Shown here piece after piece: positions 7,878 to 16,192 of a stretch of 28,847 bases of DNA. Location: contig JAQUBU010000001.1 in the NCBI GenBank assembly GCA_028686565.1, forward strand, positions 1 to 28,847, read 5' to 3'. How positions within the stretch are numbered: the first letter of the stretch is position 1; the number at the start of each line of letters is the position of its first letter. The position numbers and the translations under genes were made by a program. The notes beneath the pieces were generated by a model. That model saw nothing but the letters and a program-made list of their open reading frames with translations. It searched no databases and was not told the origin of the DNA. This DNA comes from Syntrophomonadaceae bacterium. GTDB lineage: Bacteria; Bacillota; Syntrophomonadia; Syntrophomonadales; Syntrophomonadaceae.

Positions 7878-9116
7878 TCATTTCTTGATGCTGCCGGGAC
7901 CAACTTGTATAAGGGTATCGGTGGGTGGGAAATATTGTTCAGACAGGAGCCCTTTTTCCACGTCTTTTCCATCTTTTATTACCACCCGATAAGTCCTTTT
8001 GATCCACCCGCTAGTGCCTTCTTGTTTAACTATCCGCTGTTGAGGAGATAGCCTGTAATTAGTTTTAATTATCACTTGAGGTAAAATCTCTTCATTTTCA
8101 CTTAGTAATTTGATTTCCTTGCGAGGATCAGTTTGACAACCAATAATTCTGACCAATAAAGTATTTGCTTCTATTGAAAGTGCTAATAAAACAGGATGCT
8201 CAAGTTTGTTTTCAATTATATTTGCAGTTGTATCCAGTCCGGCCTGCCGACAAGCTTTAAGTATACTATTTTGTATCTGTTCCTGAATCGCCAAGGGCAA
8301 TGATATGTGTTCATTATGTTCACCATTAGTGCTGTCATTCAAATGACTAAACAAGGACAACTTTTCCTCAGGCATAATTATTATTCCATTTAGCCTGTCC
8401 AGTATTGCTTTGGTCTCATCTTCAGAAATGTTAATCCTACTTGCATTAACACTAAGATTATCTTTTACGGTTTCAATATCTTCAATTCTAACCCGTGACA
8501 GAATTTCACTGCTATCTATTTTTACAGGCCCCAAGAAACCTAAATCAAGAGACTTGGCAATGTTCTCCATGCTTGAATCAACTTTAATTGTATAACCGTT
8601 TTTATGTGCCTTGTATTCTAAATATTCATTATGATATATAATACGGGCATTGATCGCTACTTGATCATTTTCCTTTTTTAACTCCAGAAGCTTCTTAAAC
8701 AGCTTTTCTTTATCCCAGATAAATACAGGGCTAATTTCTTGTGCTTCCCCTCTTATAAGGCTATGTTGAAATATTGGGCTTTTTTTGCCGGGGTCATACA
8801 ACAACTTGTCTGCTTTTTCCAAGGTGGCTGTTAAATCGTATCTGATACCTATATCTTCAAGTGGTACAGGTATACTTCTGCCATTTATATCTAGAATCAA
8901 GTTGTTGCCCCAATTTTTAGCCATATCTTTATTCAATAATTCACGGGCTTCCTCTATTTCAAGATTAGCCACGGAAACTCCAGCAACAGATACATTAGAA
9001 GGATAACGACCCGCATCCCTGCCTGCCAAGGCTAAAGACACAATAATAAGAGTAGCAGCAATGGCTGCTGCAGCCATAAATATGACTTTAAAGCTCAATT
9101 TCCTAGCATCTGTCAT
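7878..9116 (-). CDS. Membrane-anchored VanW/G5-type cell-envelope protein
   Basis: 412 residues; ATG at 9116 with GGGAG 6 bases upstream, 17 bases after the PRC-barrel gene. An N-terminal uncleaved signal or membrane anchor spans about residues 10-31. Next comes a segment of the kind found in YoaR/VanW proteins (GVSVANLEIEEARELL), called a peptidoglycan-binding type 4 domain, then a second similar segment (~120-220). The central region may be a diverged VanW domain (LNGIIIMPEEKLSLFSHL resembles the VanW start, which normally reads PGE.FSFN). The C-terminus (~335-405, RIVKQEGTSGWIKRTYRVV then EQYFPPTDTLIQVGPG) is a G5-like beta domain. Probably an extracytoplasmic protein binding cell-wall polymers. 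Family assignment is moderate; the VanW core is shorter and less conserved than usual. Confidence 0.72.
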   Translation of the reverse strand: MTDARKLSFKVIFMAAAAIAATLIIVSLALAGRDAGRYPSNVSVAGVSVANLEIEEARELLNKDMAKNWGNNLILDINGRSIPVPLEDIGIRYDLTATLEKADKLLYDPGKKSPIFQHSLIRGEAQEISPVFIWDKEKLFKKLLELKKENDQVAINARIIYHNEYLEYKAHKNGYTIKVDSSMENIAKSLDLGFLGPVKIDSSEILSRVRIEDIETVKDNLSVNASRINISEDETKAILDRLNGIIIMPEEKLSLFSHLNDSTNGEHNEHISLPLAIQEQIQNSILKACRQAGLDTTANIIENKLEHPVLLALSIEANTLLVRIIGCQTDPRKEIKLLSENEEILPQVIIKTNYRLSPQQRIVKQEGTSGWIKRTYRVVIKDGKDVEKGLLSEQYFPPTDTLIQVGPGSIKK

Positions 9117-9133
9117 AAATTACTCCCGTATTA

Positions 9134-10012
9134 TTATCTGGCACACTGGGTAAGTTCCACAAATTTATTATTAGCCTCAGCTAAATCAAGGATGGCTTCA
9201 GTAACTACTGTCCCTTGCGCAATTAGCACATTCCCTACAGCATCCCGGATATCCTGAATTAATTTTTTACCCATTAAAAACTGGCGCTGTCTTTGCTTAA
9301 AGAATGCAGCTCCATCAGTTGCGGTTGCTGTGCTCTGCGGTGTCTGCACGGTTGGTTCTGGCGGGCTGACTTTAACTGCCGGGGGTGGAGCAGGTGTTGT
9401 TGTTGCCAAAGGAGGTGAAAGCAGATTCTCATCAGCTATCGCAGTTGGTGAAACAGCTGCTGCGGCTTCTGCTGCCGGGGCTGGTGCAGAGTGAGCTATC
9501 TCCTCGGTATATACTGTGTCAGGGGGAGAAGCGACAGGATCGCCATTTTCTTTTATTACAACCACATCAACACCATAAGTCATTACATGTTGTGCTTCTA
9601 TGACTTCTATTTTGGTCTCGTCTTGCGCTGTTCTATACTCCAAGCGGGATATCTTGCCGCTGTCTTCATTCACTACATATTCACTTATAACCCCTATAAG
9701 GTTACCTTTATTAGTTAATACCCGGTTCCCCTTCAACTCTATACTTCTTTCCAGAAGGCTATTGGCATTTGCTGTTTCATTAATAGTGGTTAGCAGATTT
9801 TCGCTCTCTGTAGTCACAGCATGTTCACCAATACCCATAACCGATTTATAAGCTAATACTCGGGCGCCCACATACCAATTACGGTTACTAACCAGAATGA
9901 AATCCACTTTCCCTTCTTCGGGATTAATAACTAGATCTTTAACCTGTCCAATCTTTTTTCCATCAAGTATGGAAAAAACAGGCAAGCCAATAATCTCCTG
10001 GCTTTTTTTCAT
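9134..10012 (-). CDS. PRC-barrel domain protein with Pro/Ala-rich linker
   Basis: 292 residues from the ATG at 10012, which is preceded by AAGGGAG at 8 bases; an in-frame ATG at 10030 overlaps that site and is rejected. Two PRC-barrel domains are visible: residues ~1-75 (GLPVFSILDGKKIGQVKDLV) and ~85-160 (KGNRVLTNKGNLIGVISEYV). A low-complexity Pro/Ala/Thr linker (~175-235) leads to a compact C-terminal segment (~236-292) rich in basic and hydrophobic residues. PRC-barrels occur in RimM and photosynthetic reaction-centre H subunits and commonly mediate protein-protein or RNA contacts; in sporeformers, similar small PRC proteins (YlmC/YmxH) are sporulation-linked. No signal peptide is visible. 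It is probably co-transcribed with the VanW-like gene downstream. Role unknown. Confidence 0.75.
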   Translation of the reverse strand: MKKSQEIIGLPVFSILDGKKIGQVKDLVINPEEGKVDFILVSNRNWYVGARVLAYKSVMGIGEHAVTTESENLLTTINETANANSLLERSIELKGNRVLTNKGNLIGVISEYVVNEDSGKISRLEYRTAQDETKIEVIEAQHVMTYGVDVVVIKENGDPVASPPDTVYTEEIAHSAPAPAAEAAAAVSPTAIADENLLSPPLATTTPAPPPAVKVSPPEPTVQTPQSTATATDGAAFFKQRQRQFLMGKKLIQDIRDAVGNVLIAQGTVVTEAILDLAEANNKFVELTQCAR

Positions 10013-10137
10013 TTTTTCTGCTCCCTTCATCTAATGTCTGAATTATTCTTATCCCTGCCAACCATAACCAAGTTGCCAAGGCTTAATCATATTAAAAGTA
10101 TTCCTACTTATAATTAATAAAAAGGCATACTTAATCT

Positions 10138-10143
10138 ATTATA
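10138..10143 (-). promoter_or_regulatory. Possible -10 element for the PRC-barrel/VanW-like pair
   Basis: A perfect TATAAT on the minus strand (preceded by ACGG), about 125 bases upstream of the PRC-barrel start. There is no clear -35 box. It is the only good -10 candidate in this 185-base gap. Confidence 0.35.
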
Positions 10144-10197
10144 CCGTATTGCAGGATTCCAATCATCACAATATACTGCTTTTAAGTGTTTTCCAGT

Positions 10198-12258
10198 TTA
10201 TTTAAGGAATTGCATGATGTTTGTCAATTCAATATTTAGAAGCTCTTTTAGTTCAATATCTTCTGTTATAGCATCAGCTTCCTCAAAGCACTTGATCGCT
10301 TCCTGCCATTTACTCATTTCCTTATATTCAAATCCCTGATCGATAAGCTTTATTATTAGCTTGGGTGCTGACTCTGTTTCCCCGGCATCAAGATGCTGTA
10401 CTTCCACAACAGATTCGGCCGGAGCTATATTTTCCCCCGAAATCTCTGCATAGGCAAATTCATCAGATTCTGCAATCGGTTTCTCTATTGGCTTTTCTTC
10501 TGAGACTGAATTATCCTTTTCATCTAGACCCAGCATGTCAACCGGCTCTTCCATCTCCAGGCCGGATTCTTCTGCTAACCCGGTCTCTTCAAGTTCAGCC
10601 TCGGTCATTTCTGCCTTCGTAATATCGGATTCTTCGATAGCACCAGTCTCTATTGTCTCCATTTCAGTTATTTCCGGAATAAGTTCATGAACTTCTTCTT
10701 CTATTACTTCGCTATCATCACTTTCTGTACTATCCTCAGTTTCCGCCTTAACTGCATCCAGATGGGCTGCCTCTAAAATTCCAGTTGTTGAATCCGGTAA
10801 TTCCAGTATCTGTTCATCTTCGGCTACAACCTCCGGTAAATCCTCAACTGCAGTCTCTTCCGCTTCTGCAATCATTTCTTCTATGGTTTCTTCTTCTATA
10901 TCATCTATTTCCACTAGCTCATCTGCTAATTGTGTTTCTTCTGATTCAGACGGCTGTGACTGCTCTTCCCTCTCCAGGCCAGCATCCTCGGCTAACCCCA
11001 AATCTTCAAGTTCAGCCTCGGTCATTTCTGCCTTCGTAATACCGGATTCTTCGCTAGCACCAGTCTCTATTGTCTCCATTCCAGTTATTTCCGGAATAAG
11101 TTCATGAACTTCTTCTTCTATTATTTCGCTATCATCACTTTCTGTAGTATCCTCAGTTTCCGCCTTAACTGCATCCAGATGGGCTGCCTCTAAAATTCCG
11201 GTTGTTGAATCCGGTAATTCCAGTATCTGTTCATCTTCGGCTGCCGCCTCCGGTAAATCGTCCCCACTTAAACTCTCTTCTGCTTCTGCAAGCTCTTTTT
11301 CAATGACTTCAATATTTTCACTTTCTAACTCCACTGTCTTATCAGCTATTTGTATTTCTTCCATTTCCGGTGCAGGCTCATTGTCTTTTTCAACTATTCT
11401 TACTTCACTACCATCAGTCTCAATTTTATTTTCATTTATATCTATAGCTGCTGCAGCCATGTCTTCAGCTTTAGCTATACTTTCTTCTTCCTCCAGAATC
11501 TCCACAGCAATATCTTCGGGAGTATCGCATGCAATGTCAGCTATATCAAGCTCTTCTTCAGTATCCTCTGGCAGAACTTCACTATCAACGAGCTCTATAG
11601 CTGTAATCTCATCAGCAATGCCTTCCGGTGATGATCGCAATTCAACATCTTCAGCAGGAAATTCTACTTCTTCGAGCTTGTTTTCTTTCTTTTCATCATC
11701 AGATTGATACTCAGGCCATGAATCAGCTTTCTCAAACTCATTCTCATTAATTTCCTGAATAATCTGCGTTGCCGCAGTATCCTGAGAACCCATATCCATC
11801 AGTACATTTGACTTTTCATGTAATAGTTCTGTTAGTTCAGCAACACTCAATTCTTCCTCTTGTTTTTCGATTATACTATTAATAACTTCTTCATTACCAA
11901 GACTGACAAGGTTAGCAGGTTGCTCAAATGATATTTCGTAACCTTGCTTTTCCATATTCACCAGAAGTTCTTTTAGTTCGGAGCCGGTTACCAACGTCCC
12001 CTTGTCTTGCAGACTATATTCTTTTTGATTGCCCAACAGGTACCGGGTCATAACAAGAATGACCACTATATATGTTAACAAAGCAATAAATGTCCCTAAT
12101 TTAGCTATAGTCAATGGAAAACTGACTATCACAAAGCAAGAAATAATTACGACCATTACTATGTTTTTGCGCGAAACCCCCTCTTTATACAATAAATACG
12201 CCATTATAGTACCAATAGGGAGAAACACCAAAATCACATACAAAATATATTCCCGCAT
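10198..12258 (-). CDS. Membrane-anchored, highly acidic repeat protein with TPR-like C-terminus
   Basis: 686 residues; ATG at 12258 with a weak ribosome site (GGATGG). Three membrane segments lie at about residues 4-24, 32-51 and 56-75, followed by a region of ~530 residues made mostly of Glu, Asp, Ala, Ser and Ile, likely extended and strongly negative. Within it, two nearly identical ~110-residue blocks (about 323-432 and 462-571) each contain EDEQILELPDSTTGILEAAH and a long EIEEEVHELIPEIT-like stretch. The last ~60 residues (GFEYKEMSKWQEAIKCFEEADAI) look like a single TPR-type helical hairpin. The acidic region could bind cations, basic proteins or nucleic acid-binding partners. No homologous family is recognised. 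The sequence gives no direct clue to function; its neighbours are envelope-type genes. Confidence 0.75.
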   Translation of the reverse strand: MREYILYVILVFLPIGTIMAYLLYKEGVSRKNIVMVVIISCFVIVSFPLTIAKLGTFIALLTYIVVILVMTRYLLGNQKEYSLQDKGTLVTGSELKELLVNMEKQGYEISFEQPANLVSLGNEEVINSIIEKQEEELSVAELTELLHEKSNVLMDMGSQDTAATQIIQEINENEFEKADSWPEYQSDDEKKENKLEEVEFPAEDVELRSSPEGIADEITAIELVDSEVLPEDTEEELDIADIACDTPEDIAVEILEEEESIAKAEDMAAAAIDINENKIETDGSEVRIVEKDNEPAPEMEEIQIADKTVELESENIEVIEKELAEAEESLSGDDLPEAAAEDEQILELPDSTTGILEAAHLDAVKAETEDTTESDDSEIIEEEVHELIPEITGMETIETGASEESGITKAEMTEAELEDLGLAEDAGLEREEQSQPSESEETQLADELVEIDDIEEETIEEMIAEAEETAVEDLPEVVAEDEQILELPDSTTGILEAAHLDAVKAETEDSTESDDSEVIEEEVHELIPEITEMETIETGAIEESDITKAEMTEAELEETGLAEESGLEMEEPVDMLGLDEKDNSVSEEKPIEKPIAESDEFAYAEISGENIAPAESVVEVQHLDAGETESAPKLIIKLIDQGFEYKEMSKWQEAIKCFEEADAITEDIELKELLNIELTNIMQFLK
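10545..10872. repeat. Internal direct duplication, distal copy
   Basis: Second (C-terminal) copy of a ~330 bp direct repeat inside the acidic protein gene; the partner is at 10962-11290. Long stretches are identical at the DNA level and one 3-base indel keeps the frame, so the duplication looks recent. Confidence 0.85.
10962..11290. repeat. Internal direct duplication, proximal copy
   Basis: First (N-terminal) copy of the ~330 bp duplication paired with 10545-10872, offset 417-420 bases. The differences are scattered single bases, mostly conservative. The repeat could expand or contract by recombination without breaking the frame. Confidence 0.85.
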
Positions 12259-12512
12259 GTTAAACCATCCGATCAGATTATTCCGATTTCTGTAATTGTT
12301 TTCGACAACAAAGCCTGATTTCCTTTAAATACTTTTTAAAATCCAGTATATATATGAGTTTTTGAGCCAAATTATTCAAAAATGCCTGTTTTTATTAATT
12401 TGACAAATAAGTTAATTCTCCTTCCCAAATACTTTAGTCTTTAAGCTGTAAAGAAGAGCATTAAAAGACAAAGATAAAACCACTTGTAGTAGTCTCTGGT
12501 TTTCCGGCAAAG

Positions 12513-12545
12513 ATTAAGCGGGCTTTGTATAACAGCCCGCTTAAT
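12513..12545. terminator. Hairpin terminator, probable end of the gerM-yfcE block
   Basis: Perfect 12 bp stem ATTAAGCGGGCT (12513-12524) / AGCCCGCTTAAT (12534-12545) with a 9-base loop. TTTTATG follows on the plus side and CTTT on the minus side. As the only genes ending here are on the minus strand, it most likely ends the yfcE transcript, though its T-run favours the plus direction. Confidence 0.6.
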
Positions 12546-12597
12546 TTTATGTACAACTTAAACTTTTCAAAAAATTTTCAGCTTTAACTTGCTTAGC

Positions 12598-12827
12598 CCG
12601 AAACAGTTTCTTCGGCGTTGCAACCATCAAGTGGGGGATTTAAGCTCCAGAAGAACTGCGCAATAGTTACAACATACTGCTGCAACGAGGCAGCGCCTCG
12701 CTATAACCTGCCACTGTTTTTTTATAAGAACCGACCGCTTAAAGAAACGGTGCCATATTTATAACCATTCCTTTTGCTTCACTCAAGGCACAAAATGTAA
12801 TGAAAATATTTCTTCAAACTTTACTCG
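12598..12827. repeat. Dispersed intergenic repeat, copy B
   Basis: Diverged copy of the element at 6801-6936. CTGCCACTGTTTTTTTATAA then GAACCGACCGCTTAAAGAAACGG (within about 12709-12754) aligns closely with the second half of copy A, and GCAACGAGG occurs in both. Like copy A it ends in CTCGTTATAAA at a minus-strand stop codon (yfcE). A ~60-base A+T-rich insertion separates the last two parts. Confidence 0.55.
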
Positions 12828-13298
12828 TTATAAATACATTATTTGCGGTATTAATAGACCATCCTTGATTTCCATCAAAACATAGCTGCCTTTATTGCCA
12901 AAACGTGGTAGTGAAGGGCTGCCCGGGTTGATAATCCACATACCATCAAACTTTTCACAGAGAGGAATATGCGTATGGCCAAAAATAACAGCATCAACCT
13001 TTAATTCCTGCCCGCGAAAATACAGAGAGTTTAAGCTTTTCTTGACTCCGTACTGGTGTCCATGAACAAGATAAAATCGTTTTCCAGCCAGTTCAAGAAC
13101 CTCCTCCTGCCGGGCAGTACTGCGCGGATCACAATTGCCTGCAACCCCGCTGAATTCAAGCCGCAGATGACTAGCTATTTTTTTGGCATCAGCAAAATGA
13201 TCACCAGTAAAAAGCAGATATTCCGGCTTTAGTTTTTGGAGTTCTTTTCTTACTTTGTCAATTTTGGCATGGGTATCACCCAATACGGCAATCCGCAC
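12828..13298 (-). CDS. yfcE: YfcE/YsnB-type metallophosphoesterase
   Basis: 156 residues; GTG start at 13298, 7 bases after GGAGG. A small calcineurin-like phosphoesterase: GDTH (D8, H10), FTGDHF, GNCD, VHGHQYG and GHTHIP carry the metal-binding Asp, His and Asn residues in the usual order, so two divalent metals should be bound. The family includes E. coli YfcE, a phosphodiesterase on artificial substrates, and B. subtilis YsnB; the physiological substrate is unknown. It is the last gene of the block and follows rdgB by 125 bases. The gene position matches B. subtilis ysnB after ysnA. Confidence 0.92.
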   Translation of the reverse strand: MRIAVLGDTHAKIDKVRKELQKLKPEYLLFTGDHFADAKKIASHLRLEFSGVAGNCDPRSTARQEEVLELAGKRFYLVHGHQYGVKKSLNSLYFRGQELKVDAVIFGHTHIPLCEKFDGMWIINPGSPSLPRFGNKGSYVLMEIKDGLLIPQIMYL

Positions 13299-13423
13299 CG
13301 CATAACCTCCGCTTAGCTCCTTTATTTAGCCTTATTGGCAAACTTGTCTGCTAAACTATTTTTAACGCGCAAACGAACATTGGAGATCAAAAAGTAACCA
13401 CCATTAAGTGCAATGCTAACATG

Positions 13424-14026
13424 TCATCTAAGAAAAAGCTCCATTATAAGCGGTTTGGCTTTTTGAAGGGCTTTTCCGCGATGGCTGATCAGATTCTTTT
13501 CCTTTGGCGAAAGTTCAGCAAAACTGCAAGTGAACCCATCGGGTATAAAAAGCGGGTCATAGCCAAATCCACCCTCCCCGGAAGTTTCAAAGGCTATCTT
13601 GCCTTCACATTTCCCTTCCACGGTTTCAACCTTGCCCTGAGCATCACTCACCGCAATTACGCATACAAAGCGGGCATTTCTTGCTTCATCTTCAATACCA
13701 GCCATCATCTTCTGCAATTTCTGGTTGTTTTGCAGATCATCAGATACTTCACCCGCAAATCGGGCCGAATATATACCTGGCTGCCCATTCAAAGCATCTA
13801 CCACCAAACCGGAATCATCAGCCAGGCAAGGCATTCCACTGGCTGCAGCCGTAGTAACTGCCTTCTTTATAGCGTTTTCGGAAAATGTTGCGCCATCTTC
13901 TTCAATTTCGGGTAAACCTGGTATCTCATCCAGGGTAACGATGGTAATTTCAAGCTGCTTAAGAATGTCTTGCAGTTCTTTTTTTTTCTTCTGATTGCGA
14001 GTAGCCAGCAATAACTTCCTTGTCAT
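13424..14026 (-). CDS. rdgB: XTP/dITP pyrophosphatase (RdgB/HAM1)
   Basis: 200 residues; ATG at 14026 with TGAGGA 8 bases upstream, two bases after the rph stop, so translationally coupled. It hydrolyses non-canonical purine triphosphates (dITP, XTP, ITP) to monophosphates, keeping deaminated bases out of DNA and RNA. Motifs: N-terminal ATRNQKKKKEL substrate loop, DDSGLVVDAL, GFGYDPLF and terminal SHRGKAL. All are the usual HAM1-family signatures and the length is normal. A partner of rph here, as in B. subtilis (ysnA). Nothing unusual seen. Confidence 0.96.
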   Translation of the reverse strand: MTRKLLLATRNQKKKKELQDILKQLEITIVTLDEIPGLPEIEEDGATFSENAIKKAVTTAAASGMPCLADDSGLVVDALNGQPGIYSARFAGEVSDDLQNNQKLQKMMAGIEDEARNARFVCVIAVSDAQGKVETVEGKCEGKIAFETSGEGGFGYDPLFIPDGFTCSFAELSPKEKNLISHRGKALQKAKPLIMELFLR

Positions 14027-14028
14027 GG

Positions 14029-14754
14029 TTAATCCTCAACTCCGATAATACTCTTCTGAATTGCAATGAGTTCCTTTATGCCCTTTTCCGCCAGAGTCAG
14101 AAGAGTCGCCAATTCATCTTTGCTGAAAACTGTACCTTCGGCAGTTCCCTGTATTTCCACAAACTCTCCTTTACTGGTCATTACCACATTCATATCCACA
14201 TCAGCCCGGGAATCTTCCGAATACTCCAAATCCAGAATGGGAACTCCCTCAAGGATGCCTACACTGACCGCTGCCAGATAATCCTTGATCGGTATGGTTG
14301 TTATGGTGCCCTTTTCCTGCAGCTTTTGAAAGGCAAGATATAGAGCGACAAAAGCCCCGGTAATAGAGGCAGTTCTAGTCCCACCATCAGCTTGAATAAC
14401 ATCACAGTCAATCCAGATAGTACGCTCACCCAGAGCCTTCATATCCACCACCGCCCGCAATGACCTGCCGATTAGCCTTTGAATTTCTGAAGTTCTCCCG
14501 CTGATTTTGCCCCGGCTCGCTTCACGCTGGGTTCTGGTCTCGGTGGACGCAGGCAACAGCGAATATTCTGCTGTCACCCAGCCCTGCCCGCTTCCTTTTA
14601 GGAAAAACGGAACTTTTTCTTCTATCATGGCTGAACACAACACCCGGGTTTCGCCAGCCTCGATCAATACTGAACCATCCGGATGCTTTATGAATCCCGG
14701 GGTCATTTTTACTGCTCTCATTTGATTGTTTAATCTCTCATTAGGTCTAATCAT
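14029..14754 (-). CDS. rph: Ribonuclease PH
   Basis: 241 residues; ATG at 14754 overlapping the end of the fumarase beta gene by 8 bases (ATGATTAG), so it is translationally coupled to it. Phosphorolytic 3'-5' exoribonuclease that trims tRNA 3' ends and rRNA precursors. Signatures: N-terminal RPNERLNNQMRAV, SGRTSEIQRLIGRSLRAVVD, DCDVIQADGGTRTASITGA and a normal-length C-terminus. In B. subtilis rph sits directly after racE-gerM; here a four-gene metabolic cassette lies upstream of it. The 8-base overlap with a fumarase gene means expression is now tied to fumarase. Confidence 0.97.
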   Translation of the reverse strand: MIRPNERLNNQMRAVKMTPGFIKHPDGSVLIEAGETRVLCSAMIEEKVPFFLKGSGQGWVTAEYSLLPASTETRTQREASRGKISGRTSEIQRLIGRSLRAVVDMKALGERTIWIDCDVIQADGGTRTASITGAFVALYLAFQKLQEKGTITTIPIKDYLAAVSVGILEGVPILDLEYSEDSRADVDMNVVMTSKGEFVEIQGTAEGTVFSKDELATLLTLAEKGIKELIAIQKSIIGVED

Positions 14755-15298
14755 CTGCTACCTCCGCCCCTTTTTCTAATCTATATATATCATTCCCTCT
14801 GGCATCTATGGCTACAACACAGGGAAAATCTTGCACTTCCATTTTTAACAAAGATTCCGGTCCCAGTTCCGGGTAAGCAATGGTTTCCACATCCTTGATA
14901 CAGCGAGCCAGATAAGCCCCGGCTCCGCCCACAGTAGCAAGATAAACTGCCCCATATTTTTTCATAGCTTCAATTACGTTTTGATCACGTGGCCCCTTGC
15001 CAATCATTGCCTTTAAACCCTTTGCAATCAGCAGATGGGCATAAGTATCCATGCGGCCGCTGGTAGTGGGACCGGCCGAACCGATTATTTTTCCTGGCGG
15101 AGCAGGACAAGGGCCTACATAATAAATAATCTGTCCTTCTATGTCAAAGGGCAAACCCTCGCCATTTTCCAGGCTTTGTACCATATTTTTATGGGCGGCA
15201 TCCCGGGCAGCATATATGCTTCCTTGTACCAGTACTTCATCACCCATACTAAGTTCCATAATATCTTCAATTTGCAACGGTGCCCTTAAGAGCTTCAT
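14747..15298 (-). CDS. Class I fumarate hydratase, beta subunit
   Basis: 183 residues; ATG at 15298 with GGGAGG 6-7 bases upstream. Corresponds to the C-terminal domain of class I iron-sulfur fumarases (Fumerase_C): GPCPAPPGKIIGSAGPTTSG is the diagnostic motif and YLATVGGAGAYLA follows. Paired with the alpha subunit 51 bases upstream. The heterodimer interconverts fumarate and (S)-malate. The tartrate dehydratase beta subunit is a close relative, so substrate identity is inferred from the partner and context. In syntrophic anaerobes this enzyme serves partial or reverse TCA flux. Confidence 0.9.
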   Translation of the reverse strand: MKLLRAPLQIEDIMELSMGDEVLVQGSIYAARDAAHKNMVQSLENGEGLPFDIEGQIIYYVGPCPAPPGKIIGSAGPTTSGRMDTYAHLLIAKGLKAMIGKGPRDQNVIEAMKKYGAVYLATVGGAGAYLARCIKDVETIAYPELGPESLLKMEVQDFPCVVAIDARGNDIYRLEKGAEVADD

Positions 15299-15349
15299 AA
15301 CTTTCCTCCCTGTTTGCTTGCTTAGTACCAGATCCGCGCTAATTCTTCA

Positions 15350-16192
15350 TCAAATTTCTACACTTACCCGCCGGGTGGAGTGACAACCCAGGTTAACTGC
15401 AACTGGCAGACTGGCGATATGAGTAGGATAAACCTCAATATTGACCGCCAATGCTGTTGTATTGCCCCCCATTCCCTGTGGACCAATGCCCAGTTCATTA
15501 ACTGCTTTAAGCATTTCTTCTTCAAGTCTGGCTAAATCATTTCGGGAATTGCGAATATTTACCGGACGCAACAAAGCCCTTTTAGCCAGCAAAGCAGCTT
15601 TTTCCATATTGCCTCCTACCCCAACCCCTGCAATAATTGGCGGACATGGGTTCCCGCCAGCATCTCTAACTACTTTTAAAATAAAATCTTTCACCCCATT
15701 AATACCTTGAGCAGGTTTTAACATACTTAACTGACCCATGTTTTCGCTTCCGGCCCCCTTAGGCAGTACTGTAATTCGAAGCTTGTCACCTTCCGCCAGG
15801 TTACAATGTACTATAGCAGGAGTATTATCTCCGGTGTTTATTCTTTGAAAAGGATCGTTCACCACCGATTTCCTAAAAAACCCTTGTTGATAACCTTCTC
15901 TTATTCCCAGGTTGATAGCTTCGTTTAAGTACCCGCCTTGTATAATAACTTCCTGACCAAGTTCCACATCAACCACTACCATGCCGGTATCCTGGCAAAG
16001 TGCCATGTTTTCTTGAACCGCCAGTTCAGTATTCTCCAGTATTATTTTCAAGAAGCGCCTGGCGCTTGGGGAGCTTTCCTTGTCTGAAGCTTCCTGCAAA
16101 GCCTGAATAATGTCGGGGGGCAAACTGATGTTGGCTTGCATTACGGCTTCTTTTACGGTCTGCGTAATTTGTTTTACATCTATCTGGCGCAT
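15350..16192 (-). CDS. Class I fumarate hydratase, alpha subunit
   Basis: 280 residues; ATG at 16192 immediately after the stop codon of hgdC-like (TAA ATG), with AAGGAGG inside that gene's last codons. N-terminal catalytic half of the two-subunit iron-sulfur hydro-lyase. Three conserved cysteines expected to ligate a [4Fe-4S] cluster are present: Cys66 (LCQDTG), Cys183 (GNPCPP) and Cys270 (NLGCHSTRR). SENMGQLSMLKPAQG and GVGVGGNMEKAA are further family motifs. The cluster has one open iron site for substrate and is oxygen-labile. Fumarase is favoured over tartrate dehydratase from size and motifs, not proven. Translational coupling to an oxygen-sensitive activase gene suggests both operate under strict anaerobiosis. 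Confidence 0.92.
   Translation of the reverse strand: MRQIDVKQITQTVKEAVMQANISLPPDIIQALQEASDKESSPSARRFLKIILENTELAVQENMALCQDTGMVVVDVELGQEVIIQGGYLNEAINLGIREGYQQGFFRKSVVNDPFQRINTGDNTPAIVHCNLAEGDKLRITVLPKGAGSENMGQLSMLKPAQGINGVKDFILKVVRDAGGNPCPPIIAGVGVGGNMEKAALLAKRALLRPVNIRNSRNDLARLEEEMLKAVNELGIGPQGMGGNTTALAVNIEVYPTHIASLPVAVNLGCHSTRRVSVEI

Larger units (their letters stand above)
12259..12827. other. 569-base intergenic region downstream of yfcE
   Basis: No gene seen on either strand. It holds a strong hairpin terminator (12513-12545), intergenic repeat copy B (about 12598-12827), and, nearest 12259, A+T-rich DNA that should contain the promoter of the acidic protein gene. I could not pick a convincing -35/-10 pair. 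Confidence 0.5.

Noticed and set aside
11303..11707. Plus-strand Ser-rich open frame of 134 residues
   Set aside because: It is the antisense shadow of the Glu/Asp-rich coding region, whose codon bias removes stops from the opposite strand.
13421..13915. Plus-strand 164-residue frame opposite rdgB
   Set aside because: Lies entirely antisense to a well-supported gene.
14747..16192. L-tartrate dehydratase instead of fumarase
   Set aside because: Not excluded, but subunit sizes and the CQDTG / GNPCPP / NLGCHS set fit two-subunit fumarases of Clostridia better, and no tartrate transport gene is near.
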